Part shown: positions 1 to 13,394 of the stretch, piece after piece
Layout: the number at the start of each line of letters is the position of its first letter
Position numbering within the stretch: the stretch's first letter is position 1
From: Viscum album
Taxonomy: Eukaryota; Streptophyta; Magnoliopsida; Santalales; Viscaceae
Length of the DNA stretch: 64,000 nucleotides
Reading direction: 5' to 3'
Assembly (NCBI GenBank): GCA_963277665.1
Contig: OY728136.1
Location: forward strand, 806,893,123 to 806,957,122
Program-made: the position numbers and the translations under genes
The notes under the pieces: model-generated
Told to the model about the DNA's origin: nothing
Seen by the model: only the letters and a program-made list of their open reading frames with translations
The model's database searches: none

Positions 1-659
1 TTTTTAAAACACTTTGAGCAGAAAATATTTGTAAAATGGTACCAATACATGAAAATGGTAATGAAAAAATAGATATTATTGAAATGGTTTATTAAAAATT
101 GGATATATAATTTTCTTAATGGAAATACCATTGATAGAGCAATTAATTTGTTTTTGAAGAAATTAATTTTTTAACATTCCAAGGTGTCCCATAAGACATT
201 GAAACAATTTAAATAATATACCTCATAATGGAATATTATTAAATTAATGTATCAAATATATCTATAGTGAACATGACATTTATATCTCAGATATAAAAAT
301 GTTAGATGAGAATCACTTTCCTTGAGTTTCCTTTTGGGTGAAATTTATTTAAATTGTTACATAATAATTATATATTAATTTTATAATTTATTAATAAAAT
401 TTTATAGTTTTATAATTAATTTTATTTCACTTGTTTCCATGTTGTGTATAGCAACTTATACAATTATTTTTACTTTGTGTGTTTTGACACAATTCATTTT
501 ATGTGTCAAAAAAACATTGATAGGTCATCTATGGTTAAAGTTGTTTATTATATAAAATCATCAAAATAATAATAATAAAATAGTTATTATGTCTCACAAT
601 AAATTATACCTTTAAAATCAGTCATTAAATATGGTAATGAAAAATGAATCATTATTATA

Positions 660-1290
660 ATCCTAGAGACGGTATGTCTTAAAAAAACATAAGTAACGTT
701 CCCATTTTTCAATGATTGTTATGGAAAGAATGTTTGTAACACAATATATTTACATAATGATAATTATGTAATAAATACCATATTATTAAACTCTACATAC
801 TTATATATAGAATTATTTTTATGAAAATGAATCACATCTTGTTGAGGAGGCGGTAGTCGAAATGTCCACGAACAATGATATAACATTATATGTGTCTGAA
901 AGTGTAATAAATAAAATGATATATAAATTTACTAAAAAGTAATTACGCCATTAATATAATATATATGTTTTGTATGTCTCATACCTTAAATTATATAAAT
1001 CATTTATACATTCCATGTATCATGTGAACGAATCACATCATTTTGAAGGGAAGGTACTCCACACTTCCTCAAATGATGTTAGGGAATTACCTTACAATGG
1101 AATGTATTAAATATATTTGTGATAAAATTACTGAATTAGTATAAATACATAATAACTATAATATTTATCAGAAAATAATTAATTTTTCCACAATAATTTT
1201 TTTTAGGATATGTGTTATGGGAAAAATTAACAATCGTCATTATGTGAGGTATTAGTTAATTGTACACAAAAACAATACATTCATTATACA
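660..1290 (-). repeat. LTR hairpin array (element A 3' LTR)
   Basis: Four diverged units of about 190 bp, with cores near 665, 836, 1035 and 1235. Two cores form clear inverted repeats around a related middle. ACATCATTT (1035-1043) pairs with AAATGATGT (1071-1079). ATCTTGTT (836-843) pairs with AACAATGAT (871-879) with one unpaired base. The middle of each resembles GAGGCGGTAGTC. The same array occurs in the LTRs of B, C, D, E and H. Confidence 0.65.
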
Positions 1291-1613
1291 TTATATGAAG
1301 GTTCCTGTATTTTTTGGTACAAAAAATATAATAAAACATCATAATAAACTGAGTAAACTTTTATATTTATAAAATAATAGAATACAAACTGTTGAGAGGT
1401 TGGATATGGTAAATGAATCTAAAACCCATGAGAGAAGGTGTAACCTGTTAATCAGGTAAATTCTTTTGGTATCAACCAAAAAAATAAATGGATATAATTA
1501 TTCCAAAATTGAATATTATTGGATGATGGGAGGAATTTTTGGAGACTATTTGGTCATGTATTTTCTAATCCTAAATTTTATAAGATGTGTGAAGATGTAG
1601 GATATGTGGTGTC

Positions 1614-1621
1614 ATTTTATA
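1614..1621 (-). promoter_or_regulatory. TATA-like box of element A LTR
   Basis: The minus strand reads TATAAAAT here, at the position equivalent to the TATA-like boxes in the C and B LTRs and, on the other strand, in E. It lies a few hundred bases upstream of the hairpin array in the element's orientation, so the array would be transcribed. Assigned by sequence and by position across copies. Confidence 0.45.
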
Positions 1622-1700
1622 GTGGATGAAAAGGAATTATATGGACTTTTGTAAACAAGTTAGGTGTACACATATTATTAAATTAAAAAGTCATAACAAA

Positions 1701-1721
1701 TATATATATATATATATATAT
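1701..1721. repeat. (TA)n microsatellite
   Basis: About ten TA dinucleotides in a row inside the A 3' LTR. Similar short (TA)n runs lie at 33490-33505, 33850-33870, 39983-40000 and 43136-43154. Confidence 0.9.
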
Positions 1722-3754
1722 CATGGAAAATATATAAATGGATGTTGGACATGTGGTACAATCACTTTGGCCCTTATGTTTATGGTTTAGTCTATTATTG
1801 GGCTTACTTTTCCATTAATAAATATATATTTTTTAGTAAATTTCACAAATACGTTTCTGTCAAAAACTATGTTAACCATATTATATAGTATAAAAATATA
1901 AAATTCGAAATACAGAATCCATTTTTCAAAATTCCAGTCACATAATAGGTGGAAAATAATTTAAAATTCAACCTGTAAGAAGGAAGAAATTACAGGGTTA
2001 CAGAGATAAAAATAAAAAATGTTTTATAAGTTTTATACATTCAAATTAAATGTAAAATTGATGCCAATAACTAAAATTATATTAACTAATTAAAATATGA
2101 ACTAATTAAGCATTAAACCCCAAATAAATCATAATTTATGATTAATTATAAAATACAATAAAAAGTAGTTTTGAAGTAAAATTCAATATTTTTAACACTT
2201 CATTAAAAGATTATATGCTTCTGAAAAATGATAAAAATTAACCCTATCCTAATTTTCATGTTTATCTTATAAAGAAGATTTTTAATTTGATAGATGAAAT
2301 GCATTATATTTTCAAAATTAATATTTAAAATTTGTTCTCCATAGAAATTCTGTATAATTGACTTTATAAAAAGATAGGGTTTTATTTTTATAATATGGTT
2401 TGTTCTTACCATATGATTATCAAACATAATGGATGAATATAAAAAATATTTTATTTAATTTATAACATATATATTTCATTAAAAAAATATAACTAATTTT
2501 AAGAATTTATTTTAATTATGACATTACTCATTTAGAGCCACAAAAAAAATAACATTTCCTTTTATATCTAATTGGTCCGTATTCTCATTTGTCATTAATT
2601 TTAATCCCATTATTTTATTTTATATTTATAGAAACCATGAATTTTTACAATCTTTTTAATACTATTCATAACTACTAACATAATGAATTTTTTATATGAT
2701 ATTATCTTAAATAATAGTATATTAATAATAAATTATAATTTGGTAAAACACAATCTTGCATGTAATGAATGATATCGGGGAAGGCCAATCATCTGTGTAA
2801 CAAAAGTCATCAAGGAAGGACTCTCTTGTCTTAAACACATGATAAATCTTTGTTTCATTCGTTATAATATAAATAATTTGTTGAATATATACAAATATTG
2901 AAAATACTAAATATATTATAATTAATCCTTATTATATATTCCCTTACACTCATGAATATGCATGTTATGCACACTACCAAATTCAATTTTGTATATTAAA
3001 TTTTATGGGTGTTACGTTACCTACACATTAATTAAATTTTTCAATCACAATTTAATATTTATCATGATGATATTTAGTTTTATGTTTTATATTATGATGT
3101 CCAACATGAGGATAATGGTTCATAAAACAACCTATGGAAAAGAGAGAAAGAGATGTACAAAGGTCAAATGTACTACCATGTAACAAGGTCTCTATATATG
3201 AAAATATTAGTGGAATTTATAGCTATATACTTTGAGGAAAATCATAAATATTTATCGGGATCAAATGATATAATCAATCATTAACAAGTGAATAAAAAAT
3301 TTAATTTTTTGGTCCTCAAATCCATAAATAATTTATACTTTTAAAGAGAATTTTTTCAACATAAATTACGATATTATGCAAACAATTATTTCTATGTAAT
3401 TTTTTTAATTTTAGGAAATTATTTTACTGAATATGAAAATAATGAAATATTATTATTTGATAGGTTTTAATGTCATCGTAAAAATCCTAAATTTTGTTTT
3501 TACATCGATCAAATTCGGTTTTATTCCATTTCCCCAAAAAATTAATTACCAAAAATGATTTTTTATGCCTTGAAATCTAAAAAAACATTTTATCCGTTGT
3601 AAAGCAATGAAATGAGTGAAAAGTTTAACTATATAAATTTAACTTATTCCCAACCCAATATGGTTTATATATTAATATCTAATACCAAAAAGTTATGTAC
3701 TAGTTCATCCATTATTTTTATTCATCAATTTTATTAAATAGAAACTACGATGAT

Positions 3755-3885
3755 TAACCAGGTCATTTTGTACATTAGTGGTTAGTGTGAAACCATTACT
3801 GTCCTTCAGTAATGGGTTCAGGTCCTGCATATTTTCGGGAAAGGATTGGTTTTAACCCATCCTATGGGTTGTCTAATTCTAAAAC
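3755..3885 (+). repeat. Decayed tRNA-like module (A copy)
   Basis: The segment has an A-box-like word around 3774-3787 (ATTAGTGGTTAGTG) and a B-box-like word at 3814-3828 (GGGTTCAGGTCCTGC), about 40 bases apart. It starts with ACCAGG and ends near a GGGTTGTC motif, as do the better preserved modules at 54228 and 59333. It is antisense to the host element. It is too diverged to call a tRNA gene. Confidence 0.45.
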
Positions 3886-4482
3886 CAAATTGAAATAATT
3901 TCCAAGATATATATGATAAATATCCTTGATATAAACTTATCCACTAAATTTCCTTCTATCTATGGTTTTCTATATAAACCCAATATATAAATAATTATTC
4001 CATTTATTTATAAAAATGTTCTTAAATGGTCTAGAGTTTATCCATATTATTAGTTGTAGGATTTCAAAATCATGACACATTATATTTAATATAAAACACC
4101 TGTTGTTTTACCTAGAATATTCATTTTCATTATCTATTTAAATTATTCATAATGATTTGTAGTGAAAATGTAGATTATACTAAGAATATCCCCTGGTAGT
4201 CCCAAACCAGGTGTGTTGTAAATCATGTTTTAATGTACAAGGTTACCCTATCTCAGGCTTAGAACACCTTTCATGTGTTATTGCTCCTATGCACATCTAT
4301 TTCAGAATGACGTCCATATTTATTATCTAGTTAGATATTTATTTCTTGAAATACCCACATAATCTATTAATTAACAAAATTATAGTGCGTTCATCAATTA
4401 TTATCCTCAAATCCTATCTTAGTGTATGTTCCCTAACATTTATTTTCATACATAAAGCTCCCACAATTGCTAGAAAACATAT

Positions 4483-4492
4483 TTTGATACCA
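4483..4492 (-). promoter_or_regulatory. Primer-binding site, element A
   Basis: The minus strand reads TGGTATCAAA, close to the iMet-tRNA complementary site (TGGTATCAGA) of plant Ty3 elements. It lies directly beside the start of the next LTR segment. It fixes element A as minus-strand, with its 5' LTR to the right. Confidence 0.7.
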
Positions 4493-4494
4493 CC

Positions 4495-7400
4495 TATAGC
4501 ACACCAACGTCAGATTTCCTAGATCCGGTGTATGATACTAATTAAACAATCATGATTACACCGAATCGATCCCCTAGGGACAGATGAGTCTTGTAGTCAT
4601 AATAATCAAGATACATATATGTGTATTTTATTACAAAATAATTCACAAATTACAATATAATTTTTCTACTACATTAAATCAATATACGTTACATTAAGGG
4701 TACCTCTAATATATTTATTAATTAAATTCATATATTTTATAGTATGCTTCTCTGGATACTTTGGGTAATAAATATAAAAATGGTTATCTCAAATACATAG
4801 TATTGGTGTGTAAAGTTGATGCAATAATGTATCATTATGAAAAAATCAACATGTAAGAGTAAATAAATAATAACACATGCCATTAAAAAAGATGGATTTA
4901 GAAATATCAATATGGAAAGGTTATAGACTGAATTTCATGACATATATGTCAATAAACAGAGAATTAAATGGATCCGTAGATATTTCGATGCAATATGTCA
5001 TGGTTAAATACTAACTATATCCCAAAAATTAACGGATCCCATAGATACCTCATCCGAAAATATCCTTGAAGAATAATAAATGAATATAAATAGGGAAATT
5101 ATTTATTATTAGACACCATGTTTCTTATGTATATGATACCAATATCATCAAGACTATTCAAAAGACCATTTACCACATGCTAAGTAAAAACCCATCTAAG
5201 GTGGATAGCCAAATGACTCATCCCATGAGAGTAATTATGCATCATGGTTCAATATCTAGCCACTCTCCTGTTATACCAGTCTAAAAGATTCCTCATATAT
5301 CAAATACTATATTTAAAAATGTTCCTTATCAAATATATTTACAGATTAAAAGATACTAATTTTTAACAATTTACTAAAATAATCCAATAAATTATAAAAT
5401 ATACACAATATGTAAAATGTTCTGTATTCTATGAAATAATAATATCCTAGATAAATAAAAATGATAATGAGGTGGAATTTCAATGTTAAATGATCCATGA
5501 AAATTGAATATTTCAAGTGGAAAAAGAAATCACAAAAGTGAATGTAAATAATATCCTTGGAGAAATCACTCAAAAAACATCATTAAAAAATCATGGATAT
5601 AAACAATAAATCATACCCCATGTTGAGTAATATAATTTTTTCTGTCGTTGATTAATAGATATATTATACTAATAACATTTAAAAATTCTTGAAGAAAAAT
5701 TCATTTTTAAAAGATTATAAAAAACCATAACATTGATGATCAATTTAAATAAAAATTTCACAAAAAATTATCTATTCCAAAACAGAAAAGGTTGTTTATA
5801 AGGAATGACAATGGATAAATCCATAATTTCCATTGATGGTAAAAAGAACATTCATTTTTCACTCTAAAAAAATGAAAAATTCCTAGTTCAAAAATAGATA
5901 AGAAGATTATTTTAAAAACATTGGTCGACAAAAAAAATTGAAAAAAATTAATTGTTCATATCATTTTATAAAAAAATTGAATATATTTTTATAGAACAAT
6001 GGTTTTAGAAGAAAACAGGTTCTCAAACCTAAGAGACCACGAAATCAGGTTTTCATTAAAAGATTATTAAAACACATTGAGTACCAAATAAAAGACAAAT
6101 AGAACTAGTGCATAAAAATGGTCATAAACATATAGATATGATATAAATTGGTTATTGATCAATTATTATAAAATTTAATTAAATTGAAATTTCATTGAAA
6201 TGTTATTAATGTTATTATAGATGAAATTAATATTTTAAAATTATAAGGAGTCCAGTACCACTTTTAAAAATATTAAATCTGTGACCTCATGAAGGATTAA
6301 TAATAAATTACTTTTTAAAATATAATGAAGATAAATGGATTCATGATATATCATATAAAAATGACTACTAGGGACACCATGAAAATTTTTTATGTGGAGA
6401 TCACGACATTTATCTAATGGAAATAGAAATTGAGATGGTAATCCTTTACCACAAGTTTCCATTCATGTGAACATTCCTTAACTTCTATTATATTAATATT
6501 ATGTTAATTTTGAACAACCATTATAATCATATTCTGTTTATACATACTTATATTTAAAATTTTACCATGTTCATTACAAGTACACAAAAAATTATGGTTA
6601 CATCAATTATTTTTTCCTAATTCAGTTTAGATGTCATAAAAATATAGTTTGTAAAGAATGTTCAAAGGGGGTAATTATAGAACACCTCTAAAATAATAAT
6701 AATTTAATAGTTATTATATTCATAAATCAATTATGTCGTTAAATTAAATCATAAAATCTAGTTATGAATAATTAATCATCCTTATAATCATAGAGATGGT
6801 AGTTCGAATGTTCGAATGGGTAATGTTCGTAGTTTTCAATGATCATTATATAAAGAATGTAAGTAACGCCATATCATTATATAATGATAATTAAGTAATA
6901 AATATCATATTATTTAATCATAAAAAACATGTATGTAAAATTATTTAGATGAAAAATGAATCATATCATGTCGGGGAGGTGGATGTACACATATCTACGA
7001 ATAACATTTTTACATTCCAACTTACTGAAATGGTAATAAATAAAATGATATATATATACATTTCTATAAAGTAGTTATTTTCATTAATATCATATATTTT
7101 TTTATAATTCAAATTTATAATTATAACTATAATTTATAAATTAAATGAATTGTTTGAACTAATTAAATCACTTTTAGTGGGTGATACTCCACTCTTCTTC
7201 AAGCGATGCTATCATCCTAACGTGTAAAGGAAATTGTTAAATTTACTTATTGTAAAAGAGTTAAATAAGTGTAAATATGTATTAAATATAATATGTAACA
7301 TATATAAATATATTTCCCAATCATAATGGCCACTATTATATTTGTTATAGGAAAAATGAGCAATCACCATTTTGTGAGGGATTAGTTCTCCATACACAGA

Positions 7401-7716
7401 AACAATATGTTTGTTACCCATCAGATATAGGTGTGTGTAAGTGTGTGTTAAAACTGTTTCATAAAAAATAATTTAATATATATTATTCTTGTGTTTTTAT
7501 AAATGAGCGTAATAATAGTATTTTAGTGGTTGTATAAGTGAAATGACCCTAAAATTATTTATAGAAGGTGTTACATATTAATCGGGTAACTTTTTTTGGT
7601 TTGAACCAAAACCATCAATGGACACTTTTCCACCCAAATAAAGGATTTTTTCTATTGGGCAAGAATATTGGGAAACTATTTGGGAGGACATGGACAAAAC
7701 TAAGTGTTTTGAGACG
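4495..7716 (-). mobile_element. Element A, 5' LTR, segment 1 of 3
   Basis: Starts next to the PBS and aligns with the A 3' LTR from 6065 on and with the B, C and D LTRs before that. It is cut at 7716 by element E and resumes at 19965. The three pieces add up to about 4.5 kb, in line with the D LTR (4.2 kb). The open frames in it (for example near 5346, 6241, 7212 and 7568) are AT-rich chance frames with no family motifs. Confidence 0.75.
6785..7405 (-). repeat. LTR hairpin array (element A 5' LTR)
   Basis: Four units at about 6790, 6961, 7165 and 7365, aligning with those at 660-1290. Conserved words include GAGATGGTAG, GGGGAGGTGGATGTACAC, GGGTGATACTCCACTCTTC and GTGAGGGATTAGTTCTCCATAC. The stems are more decayed than in C and D. 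Confidence 0.55.
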
Positions 7717-10700
7717 TGTAAATTTAACACCCTATGCTTCCACGGTACACTTCTCTTTGAATAATGCAATAACTTGCAGTGTATGTAACTTCATGTTTTA
7801 ACACAGCGTGACCAATCAAACTATACATTATGAATTTTAATAACCACTTTTAGAAATTTTATAAATTTTATTTTTCAAATTGGAAATCATTTTTGGATTT
7901 GAAATATCAAAACAAGATTAGGGTAAAATTTTTTCACATTTGTGATATTATGTTATTTTTATGAATAGTGAAAAATACTTATTTTAAATTTTAAAAAACT
8001 TATTTAATCAAAGTAATTTATAGTGATAATTTATAAATTTGAGTGGTTTAAAAGTATCCTTAGATTATATATTTATCATTTAATATAATTTAGATCAATT
8101 AATGTGATTTCAAATTTAAATTGAACATAAACACATGTTAATCTTTTGATAGTTTTTACTTTTTAAAAACCCGCTTTTGGGTTTGGACAAGGAAAATTAA
8201 TTTTAAATTAATTTGTTTAAAGATATGTGTTTTAAATTTGGAAAAAAAAAATTATATTTGGAATTAGGAGGTCGAAAATATTTAAATATGTACATTTTAT
8301 ATTTATACATTATGAATAATTACTTTGGTAAATATTTTATTTACCATTGACAAAGGGTAAATTCGGTAAATAGAGGTAAAAATAATATTATAATAATATT
8401 AAATTTCCCTACCATGTGTCATAACTATATTTAATGATACATATTCTACAATGGTTATCCTTGGTATGATTTTGGAACCCCATGGAGCCACTTGAGAGTC
8501 ATAATGACACTTTATATTAATTAATTTAAAGTAATGCCACAAATGACATAAGCATATATATTTATTAAAACATCTTTTACATGGGGTTATATAATTTATC
8601 TCATCATCTATAAATATTCATTTTAAATGTAAAAATATTTCCTACATAATTGTATTTTATTTATAATTTTTAGACATCATATAAAAAAATTATCTTTGAC
8701 TCAATAATGATGCATTGTTTACCTTATTAATGAATGAATTAAATAAATGATATTATAAAAATTAAAACAATATCCAAAACACGTAAAATTATTTTTTTAT
8801 GATTTTATTTTGAACATGATTCATCTTATCATTTAGTTGAATGGGTTTTGTAACATTATAAACCAAACATAATTATATAATAAAATAATATTTTCTAACA
8901 TTTGAAAAGAGCCCCTCCTCCCAATTATAAAATGTCCTCACCTCTAACCCATCTCTCACAACTCCCATGCACCTAGTCTCATCCAAACACTTCTCAATTA
9001 ATCTCCTAAAATCCCCTTCTTACACTTACAAGATTAACCTCAGGTATAAGGCTCTTCAATGAATCCTTTTGGATCAAAGAAATTGGAGTTAGCTTATTTG
9101 AAAGAAACTTATTATCTTAAGTTCATCTCATTTATTTTACTTCTCTAACCCCCTAAACTCTATTTATTCTTTGTATATAACAAAACCAACATCCTAAAAA
9201 TAATAGGTTCTTGTTATGGTAGGTATTTTAACTACACATACAAAACCTCAATCTAATAGGAATCGAACATAATGTTTATGTGGACGATGAACTACAGCCT
9301 CACGAAACGATGATTGTTCAATCTTCTACTACAACATATAATGGAGGCCATTATTATTTACCTACAATTATATATGATATTTATTAAATTTATTTAATCT
9401 ATAACATTATTTATTTCTTTTTTATAAAATATATTTATTCTTTTCAGGTTGTATATATAAGATAATTTCATTTGAGGAAGTGTAGACTATTGCCCGCTCA
9501 CTGTGATATGATTCATTTATACCATACATGGAATGTATAAAGGATGTTGTTAAAGAACTTATGTAACATATATAAAATATTATATTATACAGGAATAATA
9601 ATATACCTATGTATAATTTGGTTTTATTTCCTTTTAAAATAAAAAAATGGAAATGGAAGTAGAATTTGTGCGTACCTACGGATTTCCCTCTCCATGAACG
9701 CAATGAGATTCATTCTCCATCGTAACCATTCAAGAATAATTTTCATTTGATTTTTAAAAATAATATTTTAGAACATATTATCATTTTATATATGAATCAA
9801 ATTCATCCTATCCTTAAAAAACATGACTTACGTGACAAAACATATAAAGGAAAAGGATTCAGTTAATACCTGAAACAATGATACTACTAATATATTATTA
9901 GCAATGCAATAATAAAAGATCATATATGATATCATCCTTATGTATGTAGGTATTTTATAATTTAATAACAATGATTTAACTATTATACATCTGGTTAACA
10001 AACCTTCAACCAAGGAAAAGTACATTTTAAGGGTTAATTTTACAATCTCTTTACTTATTCGAGGTTGTTAACACATAAATATCTACTAGGGCCAATTTAT
10101 CATCCAAATCCATGTATTCATAAAAAAAATTTCTAAACATTTTTCTATTTATTAGACTATGAGTTAATGTTGTTTATACCCTTATTTTACCGTATATGTT
10201 TTGAAGGAAATATTTCTGTCATTTTCCAAACAATGTACATTATAACCTTTTCGAAAAAATTAAGGTAAAAATGTCTTTTTTATCTTATATGATTGGTGAA
10301 ACTATTTTACACTTTTATGAATTTATCACATATTCCATTAAAATATTATAATAATATTTTCAAAATAAATTTTTTCTTTTATAATTATATGACTCTTAAA
10401 TGAATTCAAAATATAAAGTGATATTTTCCTCAAAAAGTTTTGATTTTATCTATGTCAACATCCATTGATAAATTTTACCCATGTTGGATGTTCATGTATT
10501 ATGATACAAATCATTCAATTTGTATTTAATTTTTTTCAATATTTATGAATGGTCATGTGTTATATTAATACCATTCTTGGTGTATGGTTAATGTATTGAC
10601 ATTTCATATGCTAGTTTTAAAACGAATGTTTAAGTTATGTTTCAACCTTTTCGTATGTGGAATGTATTGGACATAGTAAGTGATGGGTGGATCCCGCTAT

Positions 10701-11344
10701 AACTCCTCAGTGCATCGTTTTGTCTCATGAGACAATTAAATGTGGAATTGGCCGAGGCCTTTTCCAATTTGATATATGGTTTTGGCCTTGGACTTAATCA
10801 ATTTTAGACGTCTTGGCTGAGGCACTGACAAAATGTCTAAAAATGTTCCAAATTATACATTCCCTCATTATAAAAATAATATTGATGATTTCAGTCGTTA
10901 TTCAATTAGTAGAATAACCATGAATATTCATTTATTATCTCATTATTTACTCATCTCATATTCTTTCCGTAAAGAGATCATGTTTATTATTTGTAAAGGC
11001 ATGTGTTTTCAATTATTCACCATGGCTAATGTTTATGTTATCTTCTGTTGTATTCATTACTATTAATAAGAATTTGAGCACTCCCCTTTCTTATGTTTCA
11101 TTTTCCCAAGATATGAAGAAGTTAATTTTATGTTACTATCAGGCATAATCTTGGATGCTTCGATGTTTCAAATGGAATAAATCAGTATATTATATCATTT
11201 CAAGTTGTAATGTTGAACTTATGTATGTATCTTGTTTACAATAATATAAAACGGATCGGTCTTTCAGGACATGATTCCTTGTATCATGCCAATGTTATGT
11301 AATAATGCACCATCTCTAGGTAACTGGGGTCAGTGAGTTAAATT
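7717..11344 (+). mobile_element. Element E 5' LTR
   Basis: Begins TGTAAATTTAACACCC (compare TGTAACACCC of D on the other strand) and ends just before the PBS at 11345. It aligns with 16346-19964 throughout, for example around CCATGGAGCCA (8480 and 17111) and the 11270-11300 block (19890-19920). A TATA-like ATTATAAAAT lies at 8924-8933. Its sequence is related to the reverse complement of the D LTR, so E belongs to the same LTR family in opposite orientation. Confidence 0.85.
9270..9715 (+). repeat. LTR hairpin array (element E 5' LTR)
   Basis: Three units at about 9281, 9465 and 9665 correspond, as reverse complements, to the array units of C and D. The unit near 9670 keeps GTGCGTACCTACGG and CTCTCCATGAACGC; the one near 9290 keeps CAGCCTCACGAAACGATGA. 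They lie about 350-790 bases downstream of the E TATA-like box. Stem pairing is partly lost. Confidence 0.55.
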
Positions 11345-11356
11345 TGGTATCAGTGG
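11345..11356 (+). promoter_or_regulatory. Primer-binding site, element E
   Basis: TGGTATCAGTGG, the iMet-tRNA-type minus-strand primer site, immediately after the 5' LTR. About 490 bases of leader separate it from the first gag ATG at 11845. Confidence 0.8.
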
Positions 11357-11844
11357 ATGATTAGTAAAAATTATGGAAATAAGATTTAGAAAAAATCTAA
11401 TTAGAAAACACTACCCTAAGATAGGTTTTGAGGATTAGTATAGAATAAAATTCTATAATTTTGTTAATTTTGAGATTTTTTGAGTCTTCCATATAGTAAA
11501 TCTCTATCTATATACTAGCAGGTAGAGACAGCTCTGGCACAGATATACCTAGGATTAAAAACTATGAAAAGGATTTTTGAGCGTGACCCCAAGAATCTTG
11601 GTACATGACAACAGGCCTTGCTGCACTATATTTTATGACCCTTCAGAGGGATATGCTTTAGATAATTCACATTTTCATTACAAATACATTATGATTGATT
11701 TCTGATTATATATATCCTCAAAGATCATATTTTTATGATTATGGATTGTATCCATAAATTGTTCAATTTTTGTTATGTGTTTTACATGTTTTGAATTATG
11801 TATTGTGATTCATGAACTAATGTAGATTATGAAATTGTGTAAAA

Positions 11845-12870
11845 ATGGCGCCTATTGGATGGAATGGGAACTGTATCAATGCACGTAATCTACGTATATA
11901 TTTACTTCTAACTCAAGATAATTATAGTGGAGCTGCTGATGCAACTGGTTCTGATCATCTTATCACCATACTGGGACAACTCAATTAGGTTATGAATAAT
12001 AAAATTACACATATAGAGAACCCTGATCCACAACGTTGAGGATCAATGATAGACCACTTCATGAGGAAACAACCACCAACATTCAATGGATCTACAAATC
12101 CATTTTTATCTGAGTAGTGGATAAGTTCCTTAGAAAAGATATTTTATGCTTTGGGGAGCAGTGAAAGAGAAAAAGTTGTCATGGAAGTTTATCACCTCAC
12201 TAGATATGTAGATCAATAGTGGTCATTGATTCAAAACACAGAGGAGGTTGAATGAGAATCATTTATAGGTAGGTGGGTGTTTAAAGATATTTTCTTATAA
12301 AAATACTTTACTCGTGACCATCAAGCAGATATGGAAATGATATTTTTGAGTCTAATGAAAAAGAAGGATGAGAATGTCACAAAGTATGAGCCTACCTTTA
12401 CATGTTTATTAAAGAAATAAGTAGATTATATACGTATCCCAAGGAGAAATATTGATTGATTCATTGATGTGTTAAAACCATTTATCTATCAAAAATTTTT
12501 CTAACATTCCTTCTCATCGTACAAATATATTATCTCATGTGTTATCAAGAAAGAAAATAAATTCTCTATGTCTTATGGATTTAATGTAATGAAACTGAAT
12601 AATATATCTGTTGAACACTTTTGGAATGGAAATAAGGAAACATTGAATAACAGAAGAGTTTTATTTCAACACTGTGATAATTGTATAATAAAGAACCATT
12701 GGGAATGTCTAAATGAAAAAGGAGTATTATAAAAATGTGGACAGAAATTCCATTATGCTGGTGATTGTAAGGGGAAGAAAGAGGATTCCAATTTTCAATT
12801 CTACAATTGTAGGGAGATGGGAAATTTTGAACATGAATTTCATAAGTTCCAAAAAAACATACCTCATAAA
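11845..12870 (+). pseudogene. gag (capsid and zinc knuckles), element E, broken
   Basis: Retrotransposon gag packages element RNA into cytoplasmic particles. The frame opens at ATG 11845 (M-A-P-I-G-W) and soon meets a stop. The capsid region reads through about 12060-12480 with typical words: QPPTFNGSTNP, SLEKIFYALGSSE, REKVVMEVYHLTRY, DIFL-stop-KYFTRDHQ. Several stops stand where family members usually carry a residue such as Trp or Gln. The zinc-knuckle region at about 12715-12850 keeps KCGQKFHYAGDC and a second, damaged copy NCREMGNFEHEF. The start was chosen because it is the first ATG upstream in register with the capsid. It is not functional. Confidence 0.8.
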
Positions 12871-12929
12871 TGGCCAAGGGAGAAAGGCCAAGCTTATGTG
12901 ATCCCTACTGCTGAGGTTGAAGCTCCGAA

Positions 12930-13260
12930 TGACATGGTGGAAAGTAATTTAATAGTTTCCTCAAATTTTTTCAATGATTTAATTGATTCTTGATCATCTC
13001 ATTGTTTCATATATTCTTAGTTTCCAGGAAAATTAGATATTCTCAACTTTACATAACAAGGTAGTTATCAGTCAATACTTATAATGGAAGTATCATTGCA
13101 ATAATGTTTTTTGAATCAGTTACCATTAGGGAATATAAATGTTGTTTATGCACTGATATAATCATCATACCCTTAATTAAATTTTACATAATCCACAGTA
13201 TGGATTTGATTTCTCACCATGATGCGAAAATTTATTTATAACGAAAGAGGATAAATTTGT
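12930..13260 (+). pseudogene. Aspartic protease, element E, broken
   Basis: The active-site word is visible near 12985 as D-S-stop-S-S-H-C-F-I, so the glycine of the D-[ST]-G motif has become a stop. Downstream, about 13195-13255, MDLISHHDAKIYL corresponds to the conserved end of plant gypsy protease (usually MDWL...H.A.IDC). It cleaves the Gag-Pol polyprotein in intact elements. It lies directly between gag and RT as expected. Confidence 0.7.
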
Positions 13261-13394
13261 TTTTGAAGATAATGAGTACCTTATATTTAGAGAATAAATC
13301 TCTCCATTTTATTCTAATATAGATCCACCCCATTAGCTCTACTAAACTTAATTTTTGTGGAGGAAGATAATATAATATTTTGGGTTGAGGAAAG

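Larger units (their letters stand above)
1..3016 (-). mobile_element. Element A, 3' LTR (left part off-window)
   Basis: This aligns along its length with the 5' LTR of the same element. The first window bases match 6065 onward, the repeat core at 660-1290 matches 6785-7405, the stretch near 1490-1800 matches 7600-7716 plus 19965-20100, and 2430-2520 matches 20710-20749 joined to 31323 onward. The right end reads GGGTGTTACG, the reverse complement of a TGTAACACCC-type LTR start with one change. Since the LTR begins at its right end, the element runs on the minus strand. The two A LTRs are strongly diverged, so the insertion is old. About 1.5 kb of this LTR should lie left of the window. No coding capacity is seen. 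Confidence 0.8.
3017..4494 (-). mobile_element. Element A interior, no coding region seen
   Basis: About 1.5 kb between the 3' LTR end and the primer-binding site next to 4495. I could not read gag or pol motifs in any frame. The part next to the LTR resembles the matching region of element B (35670 onward). A decayed tRNA-like module lies at 3755-3885. The short interior suggests a non-autonomous or internally deleted copy. Confidence 0.65.
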
